The translations under genes were made by a program, and so were the position numbers. A DNA stretch of 56,510 bases from Kytococcus schroeteri. GTDB taxonomy: Bacteria; Actinomycetota; Actinomycetes; Actinomycetales; Dermatophilaceae. The notes under the pieces were generated by a model. The model ran no database searches. It saw nothing but the letters and a program-made list of their open reading frames with translations, and was not told where the DNA came from. This document shows positions 37,957 to 47,137 of this stretch, one piece after another. The stretch lies in assembly GCF_002847825.1 (NCBI RefSeq), contig NZ_PKIZ01000003.1:80412-136921 (forward strand). The letters run 5' to 3'. Numbering within the stretch: position 1 is the stretch's first letter; each line of letters starts with the position of its first letter.

Positions 37957-38359
37957 CGCGGGCGGAGCGCAGGTCCTCGGCCGCGGACTCCAGGGCGGAC
38001 TGCGCGCGGTCGAGGCGCCCCACGTACTGGGCCTGGATGAGGCGCACCGCGCCGGTGACGTCCTGCTGCGGGGCGGCGGCCGGGCGGGCCGACGGCGCCG
38101 GCGTGCCCGGGGCGGGACGCGCGGCGGGGGCGCTGCCCGGCTTGGTGCCCACGGCCACGGTCTGCAGCAGCGTCTTGACGCGGCGCGGCAGGTAGCGGGT
38201 GCGGCGGTTGGTGTCCAGGGACACCACCAGCTGCGCCGTCATGATGAGCCCCAGGGCGCCCGCGGTGAGCCAGTACTGGTGGAGGGCCGCCCCGACGGCG
38301 GCGAGCACCACCAGCAGGAGGGCACCGCCGACGGCGGCCAGCATCTTCGTGGACTTCAT
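37946..38359 (-). CDS. Small two-helix membrane protein coupled to bifunctional glycosyltransferase
   Basis: The 137-codon protein starts at ATG 38357-38359 after GGGAG. It has two hydrophobic segments (about 7-26 and 30-47), a basic loop (RRTRYLPRRVK), an Ala/Pro linker and a helical, possibly coiled-coil C-terminus (RLDRAQSALESAAEDLRSA). It overlaps the next gene by 11 nt. It may anchor the glycosyltransferase at the membrane; that is inference, and I know no family name. Confidence 0.75.
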   Translation of the reverse strand: MKSTKMLAAVGGALLLVVLAAVGAALHQYWLTAGALGLIMTAQLVVSLDTNRRTRYLPRRVKTLLQTVAVGTKPGSAPAARPAPGTPAPSARPAAAPQQDVTGAVRLIQAQYVGRLDRAQSALESAAEDLRSARDDR

Positions 38360-38580
38360 GGGCTCCCGTTCCGGCACACGTGGTGCGTGAGGCGTTGCGG
38401 TCTGGTGTCTGCGGGTGGGCGTCGGCGGTGGGGCGGACCCCGGCGACGTCACCGGAGAGTATGGCAGCGCCCCGCGTACGATCGTCCCGATCCGTCCCGG
38501 GGTGTCGCCCGACGACCCCCTCGACGAGCAGACCGCAGCGCCGCGCCAGGCGGCCCACCCGGCACCCGGAAGGACCACTC
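38360..38580. promoter_or_regulatory. divergent promoter region between two glycan units
   Basis: This 221-bp gap separates leftward (38359) and rightward (38581) genes and must contain promoters for both. TACGAT near 38480 is a fair rightward -10 but has no good -35. I see no repeats or small genes. Confidence 0.4.
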
Positions 38581-40623
38581 GTGGCACCCCTGCGCACCGC
38601 GCGTCCCGCCGCCTCGCTCACCGACCACGCCGTGGACGCCGCCCGCCACGGCGCCGACGAGGCTGGTTTCGCATGGTTGGCCGCCGCGGCCGAGACCCCC
38701 CTGGCCCTCCTGCACACCGCGCTGCGCACCGACGCGCCGGTGCTCGTGGAGACCCTGGCCCGCGTGGCCACCGACGGCGCCCTCTCGATGCCGCAGCTGG
38801 CCGCCCACGTGGAGACCGCCCCCACCCTCGAGGCCGTGCTGGCCCCCACCGTGGCCGGGCCCGCCCTGGCCGCGCACGCCGGGGAGGCCCGCGAGCGGCT
38901 GCTGCACCAGGTGGGCTGTGTGGCGGCCTTCTGGAGCGGCCGCGCGCTCGACGAGGAGTCCACCGCCCGCGGGCTGCGGCTCTTCGAGGCCCTCCTGGAG
39001 ACCCACGGCGCCGAGGCCCTGCCGCCCAAGCTGCGCGCCATCCCGCTGCAGCAGGCGCTGCTCTCCGGCCGTCCCGAACTGGCCCGCCGCTGGGTGGACC
39101 TGCCCGGGGCCCGCAAGCAGATCGTGCAGGGCGTGCGCACCGACCTGGCGCGGCTGGATGCCCTCGGGGAGGGCGCCACCGCCCCGCAGCCCGGGTCCGC
39201 GGCCGAGGTGGCATGGCTGGAGTCGCTCAACACCCGCTTCACACAGAGCCGCTGCACCCCGGTGACGCTCACCGCATCGGGCAGCACCCCGTACGACCGG
39301 ATGGAGGCCGCCGCGCCCCACCACGTGGAGGACGGGCCGCTGGTGACCGTGCTCATGCCGTGCTGGCAGCCCGACGCCGAGGGGCTGGTGACCTCGGTGC
39401 GGTCCATCACCGCCCAGACCTGGCGGCGCCTGGAGATCCTCGTGCTCGACGACGCGTCCGGGCCGGAGTTCGACGCCGTCTTCGAGCAGGTCGGCCGGAT
39501 GGACCCGCGCATCACCGTGGTGCGCATGCCCGCCAACGGCGGCTCGTACGTGGCGCGCAACCACGGCATCGGCATCAGCCACGGCGAGTACGTGACCGTG
39601 CAGGACGCCGACGACTGGTCGCACCCCGAGCGCATCGAGCGCCACGTGCGCGACCTGGAGGCCCACCCCAAGGTGCCCGCCAACCGGTCGCAGGCCATCC
39701 GGGTCAAGGACGACCTCACCCACCAGTGGCTCGGCTACCCGCCGGACCGCCGCAACGCCTCCAGCCTCATGGTGCGCCGCTCCGTGCTGGAGGAGGTGGG
39801 TGGCTTCCAGGCCGTGCGCAAGGGCGCGGACTCGGAGTACCACTTCCGGCTCGACGCGCTGGGCCGCCCGGTGCGCGACATCGACGACTACCTGGCCGTC
39901 ATCCGCCTGAGCACCGGCAGCCTCTCGCGCGGCGACTTCATGTGGAACCGCAACAACCCCGACCGGCTGCTCTACCGCGGGGTGTACGCCGCGTGGCACC
40001 GGGCGATCCGGCGTGCCGGGGGTGGCAAGGGGCCGCGCTCGCGGCAGCTGGCCGGGGCGTCCGGCATCGACTCCTCCGCCACGATGCCGTTCAGCGTGCC
40101 GCGGGCGTGGAACCGCGACCTGCCCGCGCCCGACGGCGGGCGGTACCCTTCCAGCGGCGAGGAGGTGACGCACGCTTGGGTGCTGCGCGGCGACTTCAGC
40201 CAGCCCGAGCGGGTGGCGCAGCTGCGCGAGTTCCTCGACGCAGGCATCCGCCCCGTGTTGTGGCACCAGGAGCGCCCGCTGCCCCTCACCGAGCGGCGGC
40301 CGGAGCTGGCCGGCGCGGTGGGCGACCTCATCGTGGCCGAGGGGCTGACCTACGTCTCGGCCAACGAGGCGACACTGGCGCAGAACCTGCTGGTGCTCGA
40401 CGCGGGGCTCGCCGCGCGCGACGCGGGGAAGGTGCGGGCCGAGCGGGTGTGGCTGGACGCCGACCGGCTGGCCGAGGACACCGGTGCGGGCAGCATCGGG
40501 GACCTCATGGTGGTGCCCGGGCAGCTGCGCGAGGCGTTCGGCACCGCGCCGCAGTGGGTCACCCGGCACGGTGCGGGGCACTGCGGCATCGAGGGTGCGC
40601 GCCCGGCCCCCTGGCGAGCCTGA
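38581..40623 (+). CDS. Glycosyltransferase, GT2 family with N-terminal helical domain
   Basis: The 680-codon frame starts at GTG 38581-38583 with GGAAGGA upstream. About 250 N-terminal helical residues precede a GT-A domain: VTVLMPCWQPD, EILVLDDAS, then the DxD-like VQDADDWSHPERI. Its C-terminal 170 residues have no recognised motif. It is the only plus-strand gene between 28648 and 56100. Overall it resembles the first half of the 1077-residue protein, suggesting an old duplication across the divergent promoter. Confidence 0.85.
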   Translation: MAPLRTARPAASLTDHAVDAARHGADEAGFAWLAAAAETPLALLHTALRTDAPVLVETLARVATDGALSMPQLAAHVETAPTLEAVLAPTVAGPALAAHAGEARERLLHQVGCVAAFWSGRALDEESTARGLRLFEALLETHGAEALPPKLRAIPLQQALLSGRPELARRWVDLPGARKQIVQGVRTDLARLDALGEGATAPQPGSAAEVAWLESLNTRFTQSRCTPVTLTASGSTPYDRMEAAAPHHVEDGPLVTVLMPCWQPDAEGLVTSVRSITAQTWRRLEILVLDDASGPEFDAVFEQVGRMDPRITVVRMPANGGSYVARNHGIGISHGEYVTVQDADDWSHPERIERHVRDLEAHPKVPANRSQAIRVKDDLTHQWLGYPPDRRNASSLMVRRSVLEEVGGFQAVRKGADSEYHFRLDALGRPVRDIDDYLAVIRLSTGSLSRGDFMWNRNNPDRLLYRGVYAAWHRAIRRAGGGKGPRSRQLAGASGIDSSATMPFSVPRAWNRDLPAPDGGRYPSSGEEVTHAWVLRGDFSQPERVAQLREFLDAGIRPVLWHQERPLPLTERRPELAGAVGDLIVAEGLTYVSANEATLAQNLLVLDAGLAARDAGKVRAERVWLDADRLAEDTGAGSIGDLMVVPGQLREAFGTAPQWVTRHGAGHCGIEGARPAPWRA

Positions 40624-40655
40624 GCGGAGCTCGCTCCACCCAGCACACCCCTTGG

Positions 40656-40720
40656 GCGTTGGGTCGTCGTTTCTCGGGGTCCAGAGCCGGTCTCGACCCC
40701 GAGAAACGACGACTCAACGC
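40656..40720. terminator. 26-bp inverted repeat between convergent genes
   Basis: Arms 40656-40681 and 40695-40720 match at 25 of 26 positions around a 13-nt loop. It starts 33 bp after the stop of the plus-strand glycosyltransferase and could terminate both converging transcripts. The stem is longer than a normal terminator, so a REP-like element is an alternative. Confidence 0.75.
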
Positions 40721-40743
40721 AGGGCGGGCACGACCGCTGTGCG

Positions 40744-40801
40744 CTCATGTGTCACTGGGTGCCGCGGAGGGTGTCTGCCCGCGCATCCAGTGACACATGA
40801 G
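40744..40801. terminator. 19-bp inverted repeat between convergent genes
   Basis: Arms 40744-40762 and 40783-40801 match at 18 of 19 positions around a 20-nt loop, ending 17 bp before the acyltransferase stop. It is a second, unrelated hairpin in the same 194-bp convergent gap (40624-40817). Confidence 0.7.
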
Positions 40802-40817
40802 TGGCTGATCGTGGGCG

Positions 40818-42968
40818 TCAGCCCTTCTGGCCCTTCCCGGCCTTGTCCAGCGCGGCGTCCATGCGGGCGTCCAGCACCTGCTGCAGCGAGGCCACCCAGG
40901 TGGCCGTCACGTGGCTGCCCTGGCGGTAGGTGAGCACGCCACCGTTCACCGCGCGGCAGGTGCCCTCGGGGCAGAGGTGGTCGTTGAAGTCGATGAGGGA
41001 GCCGTCGACCTCCTTCATGACCTCCTCGAGCGCCGGGGTGCCCACGCCGTCGCGCTCCGGGAAGTCGCACACCGAGACGTGCGAGCTGTTCTCGGCCACG
41101 CACTCGTAGACCTTGGTCTTGGGCTGCGGCGTGTCGGCGATGGCCACCACGGTGGTGCCCTCGTCGACCAGCGGCTGGATGTGCTCCAGGTAGCCCTTCA
41201 CGATGGCCTCGCGGGAGGTCTTGGTGCCGCCCTCCTCGACCAGCGCCTCGGAGCGCAGGCCGGAGACCACGAGCACGTCCGGCGGGTCGGCCTGCAGCGA
41301 GTCGGCGACCTTGTCGCCCCACTCCTTGCACGAGGTGTTCGGCGTGCCGCCGGGTGCCTGCAGGGCGGCCGAGAAGGCGCAGGCCGACTTGGTGTTGGAG
41401 CGCACCGTGTAGCCGCGCTCCTTGGCCCACGCGTCCAGGCCCGGCAGCCACTGGAAGGCCTTGGAGTCGCCCACCAGGGCCACCGTCCTCTGGCCGTTGG
41501 GGTCGCCGGCCTCGCACTCGTGCGGCTCGGCGGAGTCCAGGGACACCTGGCAGCCGTCGGCGTACTGCGGCGGCACGTCCTCGGTGGCGTCCAGCGGGTC
41601 GGGGGTGATGGTCTCCGGGTTGTCCGGGTAGGCGGCGGGGTCGGGCTTGGCCTTGAGCACCGCGTTGACGCCGCGCACACCCTTGCCGGCGTGGGCGTCC
41701 TTCGCCTTCTCCTCGTCCGGCAGCAGCGCCCGCGCGCCGGCGGCGTTCTCGTCGGTGCCCTTGCCGGGCGCGACCACCTGCAGGGCCGTGCCCAGCAGCA
41801 CACCGGTGAGGGTGAGCGAGGCACCCAGCACCAGGGCGTTGCGGGTGCGCTTGAACGGGGCGGCGAAGCGCACCGGGTTCTCCACCAGGCGGTTGCCCGC
41901 CCAGGCCAGGGGGAAGGCCAGCAGCACGGCGGCCACGGTGGCCCACAGGGGCGCCTTCTCGCCGTCGTAGAGGCCCTGCTGGGTGAAGATCACCAGCGGC
42001 CAGTGCCACAGGTAGAGCGAGTAGCTCAGGGCGCCGACCCACAGCATCGGGGCCGAGCCCAGGGCCGCCTGCAGCGGGCCGCGCGCGGTGTAGCCGCCGA
42101 CGAGGGCCAGGGCGGTGCCGATGGTGGGCAGCAGGGCGGCGCTGCCCGGCCACGGCGTCCTGCTGGTGATGACCAGGAAGGCCACGCCCAGCATCAGCAG
42201 GCCGACGGCCACCAGCGCCGCACCGAGGCGGCGGTCCAGCCGCGGCCACACCGTCGCGCCACAGGCCACCAGGCCACCGACGGCGAGCTCCCACAGGCGG
42301 GTGGTGGTGACGAAGTAGGCCGTGGCCGGGCTGGAGGCGGTGTGCACCACTGACCACACCAGCGAGGGCACGGCGATGGCGAGCAGGCCGAGGGTGGCCG
42401 TGGGCGCCAGCGGGGTGCGGGCGCGGCGCACCACCAGGCCCACCACGAGCAGCACCAGCGGCCAGACCACGTAGAACTGCTCCTCCACCGCGAGCGACCA
42501 GAAGTGCTGCAGCGGCGAGGGCTCGGTGTCCTCGGCCAGGTAGTCCACGGACTGGTTGGCCAGCCGCCAGTTGATGAGGTACACCGCCGAGGCGCCGATG
42601 TCCCACGCCACGTCCTTGAAGCGCGTCAGCGGCAGCAGCAGCCAGGTGCCGATGGCGGTGAACAGCAGCACCATCGTGGCCGCGGGGAGCAGGCGCTTGA
42701 AGCGGCGGCCGTAGAAGGCCGGCAGGTCGACCGTGCCGGTGCGGTCCACCTCCTTGAGCAGCTGGCCGGTGATGAGGAAGCCCGACAGCACGAAGAAGAT
42801 GTCCACGCCCGCGAAACCGCCGGTGATGACGGGCAGGCCGGCGTGGTAGGCCAGCACCGAGAGGACGGCGATGGCGCGCAGGCCCTCCACGTCGGGGCGG
42901 AAGGAGGTGGGGCGGTGCCCGCCGGGGACGGAGGAGGCGGCGGGCGCGGTGGGGGCAGCAGAGCTCAT
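40818..42968 (-). CDS. O-acyltransferase, OafA/SGNH fusion (copy 1)
   Basis: The 716-codon protein starts at ATG 42966-42968 (ATGA overlap with the glycosyltransferase stop). Residues about 20-390 form a multi-helix acyltransferase-3 domain with RPDVEGLRAIAVL, catalytic His in YHAG (42) and FFVLSGFLI. After a linker a periplasmic SGNH domain carries GDSKAF and a C-terminal GSHVTATW (catalytic Ser and His). Such enzymes O-acetylate or acylate extracytoplasmic glycans. It is a close paralogue of the 44932-47040 gene, with 70 bp (41990-42059) identical at DNA level. Confidence 0.93.
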   Translation of the reverse strand: MSSAAPTAPAASSVPGGHRPTSFRPDVEGLRAIAVLSVLAYHAGLPVITGGFAGVDIFFVLSGFLITGQLLKEVDRTGTVDLPAFYGRRFKRLLPAATMVLLFTAIGTWLLLPLTRFKDVAWDIGASAVYLINWRLANQSVDYLAEDTEPSPLQHFWSLAVEEQFYVVWPLVLLVVGLVVRRARTPLAPTATLGLLAIAVPSLVWSVVHTASSPATAYFVTTTRLWELAVGGLVACGATVWPRLDRRLGAALVAVGLLMLGVAFLVITSRTPWPGSAALLPTIGTALALVGGYTARGPLQAALGSAPMLWVGALSYSLYLWHWPLVIFTQQGLYDGEKAPLWATVAAVLLAFPLAWAGNRLVENPVRFAAPFKRTRNALVLGASLTLTGVLLGTALQVVAPGKGTDENAAGARALLPDEEKAKDAHAGKGVRGVNAVLKAKPDPAAYPDNPETITPDPLDATEDVPPQYADGCQVSLDSAEPHECEAGDPNGQRTVALVGDSKAFQWLPGLDAWAKERGYTVRSNTKSACAFSAALQAPGGTPNTSCKEWGDKVADSLQADPPDVLVVSGLRSEALVEEGGTKTSREAIVKGYLEHIQPLVDEGTTVVAIADTPQPKTKVYECVAENSSHVSVCDFPERDGVGTPALEEVMKEVDGSLIDFNDHLCPEGTCRAVNGGVLTYRQGSHVTATWVASLQQVLDARMDAALDKAGKGQKG

Positions 42969-44935
42969 CGAGTGGTGTCCTCACGGTCCAGCGCCACGGA
43001 TGCGAGGCGTCGGAGGGTCTCGTCGGCGGGGAAGTGGTCTCGGACCTGGGCGCGGGTCGCCGCGGAGGCGGCCTCCCAGGTGGTGCGGTCGGCGTGGGCC
43101 AGCACGCGTTCGGCGGCGGCGTCCACCCAGCGGGCGTCGGGCCCGTCCACCACCCAGTCGTCGGGCAGCACGTCGCGCGCGCCGCCGCGGCGGGCGAACA
43201 CCGGCCAGTTGCGCACCACCGGCACGCACCCGGCTGCGGCGGCCTCCACGAGGCCCAGGTGGAAGGACTCACGGCGGCTGGAGCTCACCACGAACCCGCA
43301 GCCGGCCAGGTGGGCGGCCACGTCGTCGGTCTGCGGCACGAGCTCGAGGGCGTCGCGTACGTCGTCCTGCGCGGCCCGCTCGGCGACCTGCCGTGCGTAC
43401 GTGCCGTTCTCCCCGGCATCGGCGATGTCCTGGCCGATGAGGCGCAGGCGCCACGCCGGGTCGTGCTCGCGGAGGCGGGCCAGCAGCTCGAGGGCCTTGA
43501 GGGGGTCCTTCACGCGGCGGCCCCACTTGACCATGACCAGGCGCCGGTGGGCGTCGTCGGTGGTGGGCACGTCGAACCAGTGGCCGTCCAGCACGTGGCC
43601 GATGACGTGCACCGGCGGCAGGTCCGTGCGGGCGCCGAGCACGCCGAGCGCCACCCGGGCCACCGGCGCCCCGACGGCCACGAGGGCGTCCACCGACGCC
43701 CAGCGCACCAGGTGCAGCCACGGGTCGAGCACGTCCAGGCTGTGCACGCGCAGCACCATGCGCTGGTGAGGGGCGGCCAGGTGGCTCAGCCACACCGCGG
43801 GCAGGTCGGCCCACTCGGCCCACAGCACGTCGGCCGCCGCGATGCGGTCGGTCACCTCGGTGGGCAGGCCGTGCTCGCCGTCGAGCACCAGACGCTGCAC
43901 CGCCTCGAGGTTCTCCGCCCGCACCAGGCGGCTGGAGAGCACCGGGGCCAGCTCGGCCAGGTCGAGCACGTCCACCGTGCAGCCGGCGGCCTCCAGGGCC
44001 CGCACCACGGGCTGCTCGAAGCGGCCGTAGGTGCCGGGCAGGAGCAGCACGCGGGGGGCGGGGCCCGTGGGCCGCGGGGTGGCGGCGGGGCGGGGCTGCT
44101 CGGCGGTCAGGCGTTTCCAGCCCGCGACGGTGCGCAGGGGCGAGAGCCACGCGCCGGGGTTGTCCACCATCGGGGTGGACACCGCATCGGCGTGGAGCGT
44201 GCGGTGGAAGGCCAGGCCCACCAGGGCGGTGAGGTCGTCGCCCGCCAGGTCCGGGGCGGCCAGGGCCTTCATCTGCCGCTGGATGCGCGCGGTGCCGCCG
44301 GTCCAGCGGCCCTGGCGCAGCAGGGCGGTGGAGGCGTCCACGCGCTGGCGGGCGGTCACCGCCTCGGGCACGTCGCGGGCCAGACCGAGCACGGCCTCGG
44401 GCGAGAGGGCGCCGGCGCGCACCGGCTCGGCCAGCAGCCCGGCCACGGCTGCCCGGGCGGCGTCGCCGGTGAGCACGTCCACGGCGTCGAGCTCCACCGC
44501 GTGGGTGGTGCCCGGCCAGACCACGAGGGCCCCCTCGGCCAGCGCGGGCAGGCGCGGGTCGCGCACCAGGTCGTGGGCGAAGGACTCCTCGCCCCCGGCG
44601 TTGAGCGCGTGCAGGAGCCCGTGGGCGTCGCCGGCCTCGCCCGGTTCGGGGTGCACCACGCGCAGCCCGCCGGCGGCGAGCTCCTCCAGCAGGGCGGTGG
44701 CGTCCTCGTCGTCGCGTGCCTCGGCCAGGGTCGGTTCCCACGCCTCGGCGGGAGCTGCCAGGACCACCCGGTGCCCCTGGCGCAGCAGGTGGCGCACCGT
44801 GGGCAGGGCGGCGTGCACCTGGCCCCGGCTGGCGGCGCACCACAGCAGGTCCCGGCTCCCGGGGGACTGCAGGGGCGTCGCGCCGCGGGTTCCCGGGCGG
44901 GGGTGGTGGGCGGTGCCCACGGATGCCGGACTCAC
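42965..44935 (-). CDS. Glycosyltransferase, GT4-like, with long N-terminal region
   Basis: The 656-codon frame starts at GTG 44933-44935, overlapping the stop of the upstream acyltransferase (GTGA). Its first 300 residues are helical without recognised motif. The C-terminal GT-B portion begins near RVLLLPGTYGRFEQPV and has the donor site SSRRESFHLGLVEAAAAGCVPVV near 570. It sits between two acyltransferases with coupling on both sides. An upstream extension of the frame to 45535 is shadow. Confidence 0.83.
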   Translation of the reverse strand: MSPASVGTAHHPRPGTRGATPLQSPGSRDLLWCAASRGQVHAALPTVRHLLRQGHRVVLAAPAEAWEPTLAEARDDEDATALLEELAAGGLRVVHPEPGEAGDAHGLLHALNAGGEESFAHDLVRDPRLPALAEGALVVWPGTTHAVELDAVDVLTGDAARAAVAGLLAEPVRAGALSPEAVLGLARDVPEAVTARQRVDASTALLRQGRWTGGTARIQRQMKALAAPDLAGDDLTALVGLAFHRTLHADAVSTPMVDNPGAWLSPLRTVAGWKRLTAEQPRPAATPRPTGPAPRVLLLPGTYGRFEQPVVRALEAAGCTVDVLDLAELAPVLSSRLVRAENLEAVQRLVLDGEHGLPTEVTDRIAAADVLWAEWADLPAVWLSHLAAPHQRMVLRVHSLDVLDPWLHLVRWASVDALVAVGAPVARVALGVLGARTDLPPVHVIGHVLDGHWFDVPTTDDAHRRLVMVKWGRRVKDPLKALELLARLREHDPAWRLRLIGQDIADAGENGTYARQVAERAAQDDVRDALELVPQTDDVAAHLAGCGFVVSSSRRESFHLGLVEAAAAGCVPVVRNWPVFARRGGARDVLPDDWVVDGPDARWVDAAAERVLAHADRTTWEAASAATRAQVRDHFPADETLRRLASVALDREDTTR

Positions 44936-47040
44936 CGGGCCTCCTCGATGGCGGCCTCGAGGCGCGCGTCGAACACGCCGCCGAGGGTTGTGACGTAGGT
45001 GTTGCTGACGTGGCTGCCCTGCCGGTGGGGCAGCACGTCGCCGATGACGGCCGGGCAGGTCCCCTCGGGGCAGACGAAGTCGTTGAGGGACATCATCGCC
45101 GCCCCGTCCACCTGCTCCACGGCCTGCTCGAGGGCCGGCGTGCCGCGGCCGCCGTCGTCCTCGAAGGCGCACTGGCCCACCGCGTCCAGGTGCTCGGCCA
45201 CGCACTCGTACTGCGGGCCGTCGGTGGGGCCGGCGGTGTCGGCCACGGCCACCACGGTGGTGCCCTTCTCGGCCAGCGGCCGCCAGAAGGTCTCGTAGCC
45301 CTGGGACACCTTGTCGTCGCCCTGAGCCCCGCCGGCCACGAGCGAGCTGGTGAGCAGCAGGTCGGGCTGCTGGGCGGTGATCTTCTCGTGCACCTCCTGG
45401 CCCCAGTCGTGGCAGTCCTTCCAGCGGGCGTCCTCGGAGTCCATGAGCTGGTCGTTGTACGGGCAGGCGGACTTCAGGTAGGTGCGCACCTCGTAGCCGT
45501 GGTCCCTGGCCCACGCGTCGATGAGGGGCACCCACTGGTCGATCTTCGAGTCACCGGCCACGGCGATCGTCTTCTTCGCACCCTCCTGGCCGAAGGTGCA
45601 CTCCTTGAGCTGGTTGCCGTCCACGCTGTCCACGCAGTTCTGGTCGTACGTGGGCGGGTAGTCCTTGGTCACCTCGAGCGGGTCCGGGGTGATGGCCTCC
45701 GGGGCGTCGGGCACGGCCCCCTCGCCCACCACGGGGCGCACGTCGGCCGGCACCTCGTCGGGGTCCACGTCCTGCGGCAGCAGCACCTCGGCGCCCACGC
45801 GGCCGGCGGCGGTCTCCGGGTTCGCGTCCACCTGCTTGGTGCTGGGCGCCAGCTGCACCAGGCCGAGGGCCGCCACGGCGCCCACCGCGGTGAGGGTGCC
45901 GCCCAGCGCCAGGGCGTTGCGGGTGCGCTTGAACGGCGTGGCGAAGCGCACCGGGTTCTCGATGAGGTGGTGCCCCGCCCAGGCGAGCGGGAAGGCGGCC
46001 AGCACGGCGGCGACGCTCGCCCACATCGGGGCGCCGTCCTCGTACACGCCCTGCTCCACCACGGTCACCAGCGGCCAGTGCCACAGGTAGAGCGAGTAGC
46101 TCAGGGCGCCGACCCACAGCATCGGGGCCGAGCCGAGCAGGCGCACCACCGGGCCGCGGGCGCGGGCCCCGCCCACGAGCACCAGGGCGGTGCCCACGGT
46201 GGGCAGCAGGGCGGCGCTGCCCGGCCACGGGGTGGAGGAGGTGACCACGAACAGGCTGGTCAGCAGCACCACGAGGCCGAGCACCACGAGCAGGCTGCCC
46301 ACGAGGCGCGGCAGGCTGGCCCAGACGGCCACACCGCAGGCCACGAGGCCGCCGAGGGCGAGCTCCCAGAGGCGGGTGGTGGTGACGAAGTAGGCCGTGG
46401 CCGGGCTGGAGGCGGTGTGCACCACCGACCAGACGAGCGAGGGGACGGCGATGGCGAGCAGCCCCACGGTGGCCACCGGTGCCAGCGGCAAGCGCGTGCG
46501 CGTCACGACCAGGCCGACCAGCAGCAGCACCAGCGGCCAGACGACGTAGAACTGCTCCTCCACCGCGAGCGACCAGTAGTGCTGCACCGGGGAGGGCTGG
46601 GAGTCCTCGGCCAGGTAGTCCACGGAGCGGTCGGCCAGCCGCCAGTTGACGATGTAGAGCGCCGAGAGCGCGATGTCCCAGGCGATCTCCTTGAACCGGG
46701 TGGCCGGCAGCAGCAGCCAGGTGAGCAGCCCGGTGACGATGAGCACGGTGGTGGCCGCGGGGAGCAGGCGCTTGGCGCGGCGGCCGTAGAAGGCCGGCAG
46801 GTCCACCCGGCCGGTGCGGTCCACCTCCTTGAGGAGTTGACCGGTGATGAGGAAGCCGGAGAGCACGAAGAACACGTCCACCCCCGCGAAACCGCCCGTG
46901 ACGAGCGGGAGGCCCGCGTGGTAGGCCATCACCGAGAGGACGGCGATGGCGCGCAGGCCCTCGACGTCGGGGCGGAACGAGGACGGCCGCTGGCTGCCGG
47001 TGCTGGAGGCACCGACGGGCTTCCTGGCCACTTGACTCAC
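44932..47040 (-). CDS. O-acyltransferase, OafA/SGNH fusion (copy 2)
   Basis: The 702-codon protein starts at GTG 47038-47040 with AAGGA upstream. Its architecture matches copy 1: acyltransferase-3 membrane domain with RPDVEGLRAIAVL, His41 in YHAG and FFVLSGFLI, then an SGNH domain with GDSKID and C-terminal GSHVSNTY. The extracellular domains diverge more than the membrane domains. Two DNA blocks, 46065-46134 and 46370-46425, are identical to copy 1. It probably modifies the same glycan at another position or with another acyl group. Confidence 0.93.
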   Translation of the reverse strand: MSQVARKPVGASSTGSQRPSSFRPDVEGLRAIAVLSVMAYHAGLPLVTGGFAGVDVFFVLSGFLITGQLLKEVDRTGRVDLPAFYGRRAKRLLPAATTVLIVTGLLTWLLLPATRFKEIAWDIALSALYIVNWRLADRSVDYLAEDSQPSPVQHYWSLAVEEQFYVVWPLVLLLVGLVVTRTRLPLAPVATVGLLAIAVPSLVWSVVHTASSPATAYFVTTTRLWELALGGLVACGVAVWASLPRLVGSLLVVLGLVVLLTSLFVVTSSTPWPGSAALLPTVGTALVLVGGARARGPVVRLLGSAPMLWVGALSYSLYLWHWPLVTVVEQGVYEDGAPMWASVAAVLAAFPLAWAGHHLIENPVRFATPFKRTRNALALGGTLTAVGAVAALGLVQLAPSTKQVDANPETAAGRVGAEVLLPQDVDPDEVPADVRPVVGEGAVPDAPEAITPDPLEVTKDYPPTYDQNCVDSVDGNQLKECTFGQEGAKKTIAVAGDSKIDQWVPLIDAWARDHGYEVRTYLKSACPYNDQLMDSEDARWKDCHDWGQEVHEKITAQQPDLLLTSSLVAGGAQGDDKVSQGYETFWRPLAEKGTTVVAVADTAGPTDGPQYECVAEHLDAVGQCAFEDDGGRGTPALEQAVEQVDGAAMMSLNDFVCPEGTCPAVIGDVLPHRQGSHVSNTYVTTLGGVFDARLEAAIEEAR

Positions 47041-47119
47041 GGAGTTTCCTTGGAGGGGGGACGACACAGGTCGGACGGGGTGGACCGAGGTCCGTGGGGA
47101 GCAACGATAACGCCGCGGT

Positions 47120-47134
47120 CCCCGCACGCCGGGG
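47120..47134 (-). terminator. weak hairpin after the upstream glycosyltransferase unit
   Basis: CCCCG (47120-47124) and CGGGG (47130-47134) enclose a 5-nt loop just beyond the stop at 47138. It may reduce read-through into the acyltransferase genes. The 97-bp gap also has TATCGT on the minus strand (near 47105) as a weak -10. Confidence 0.3.
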
Positions 47135-47137
47135 TGC

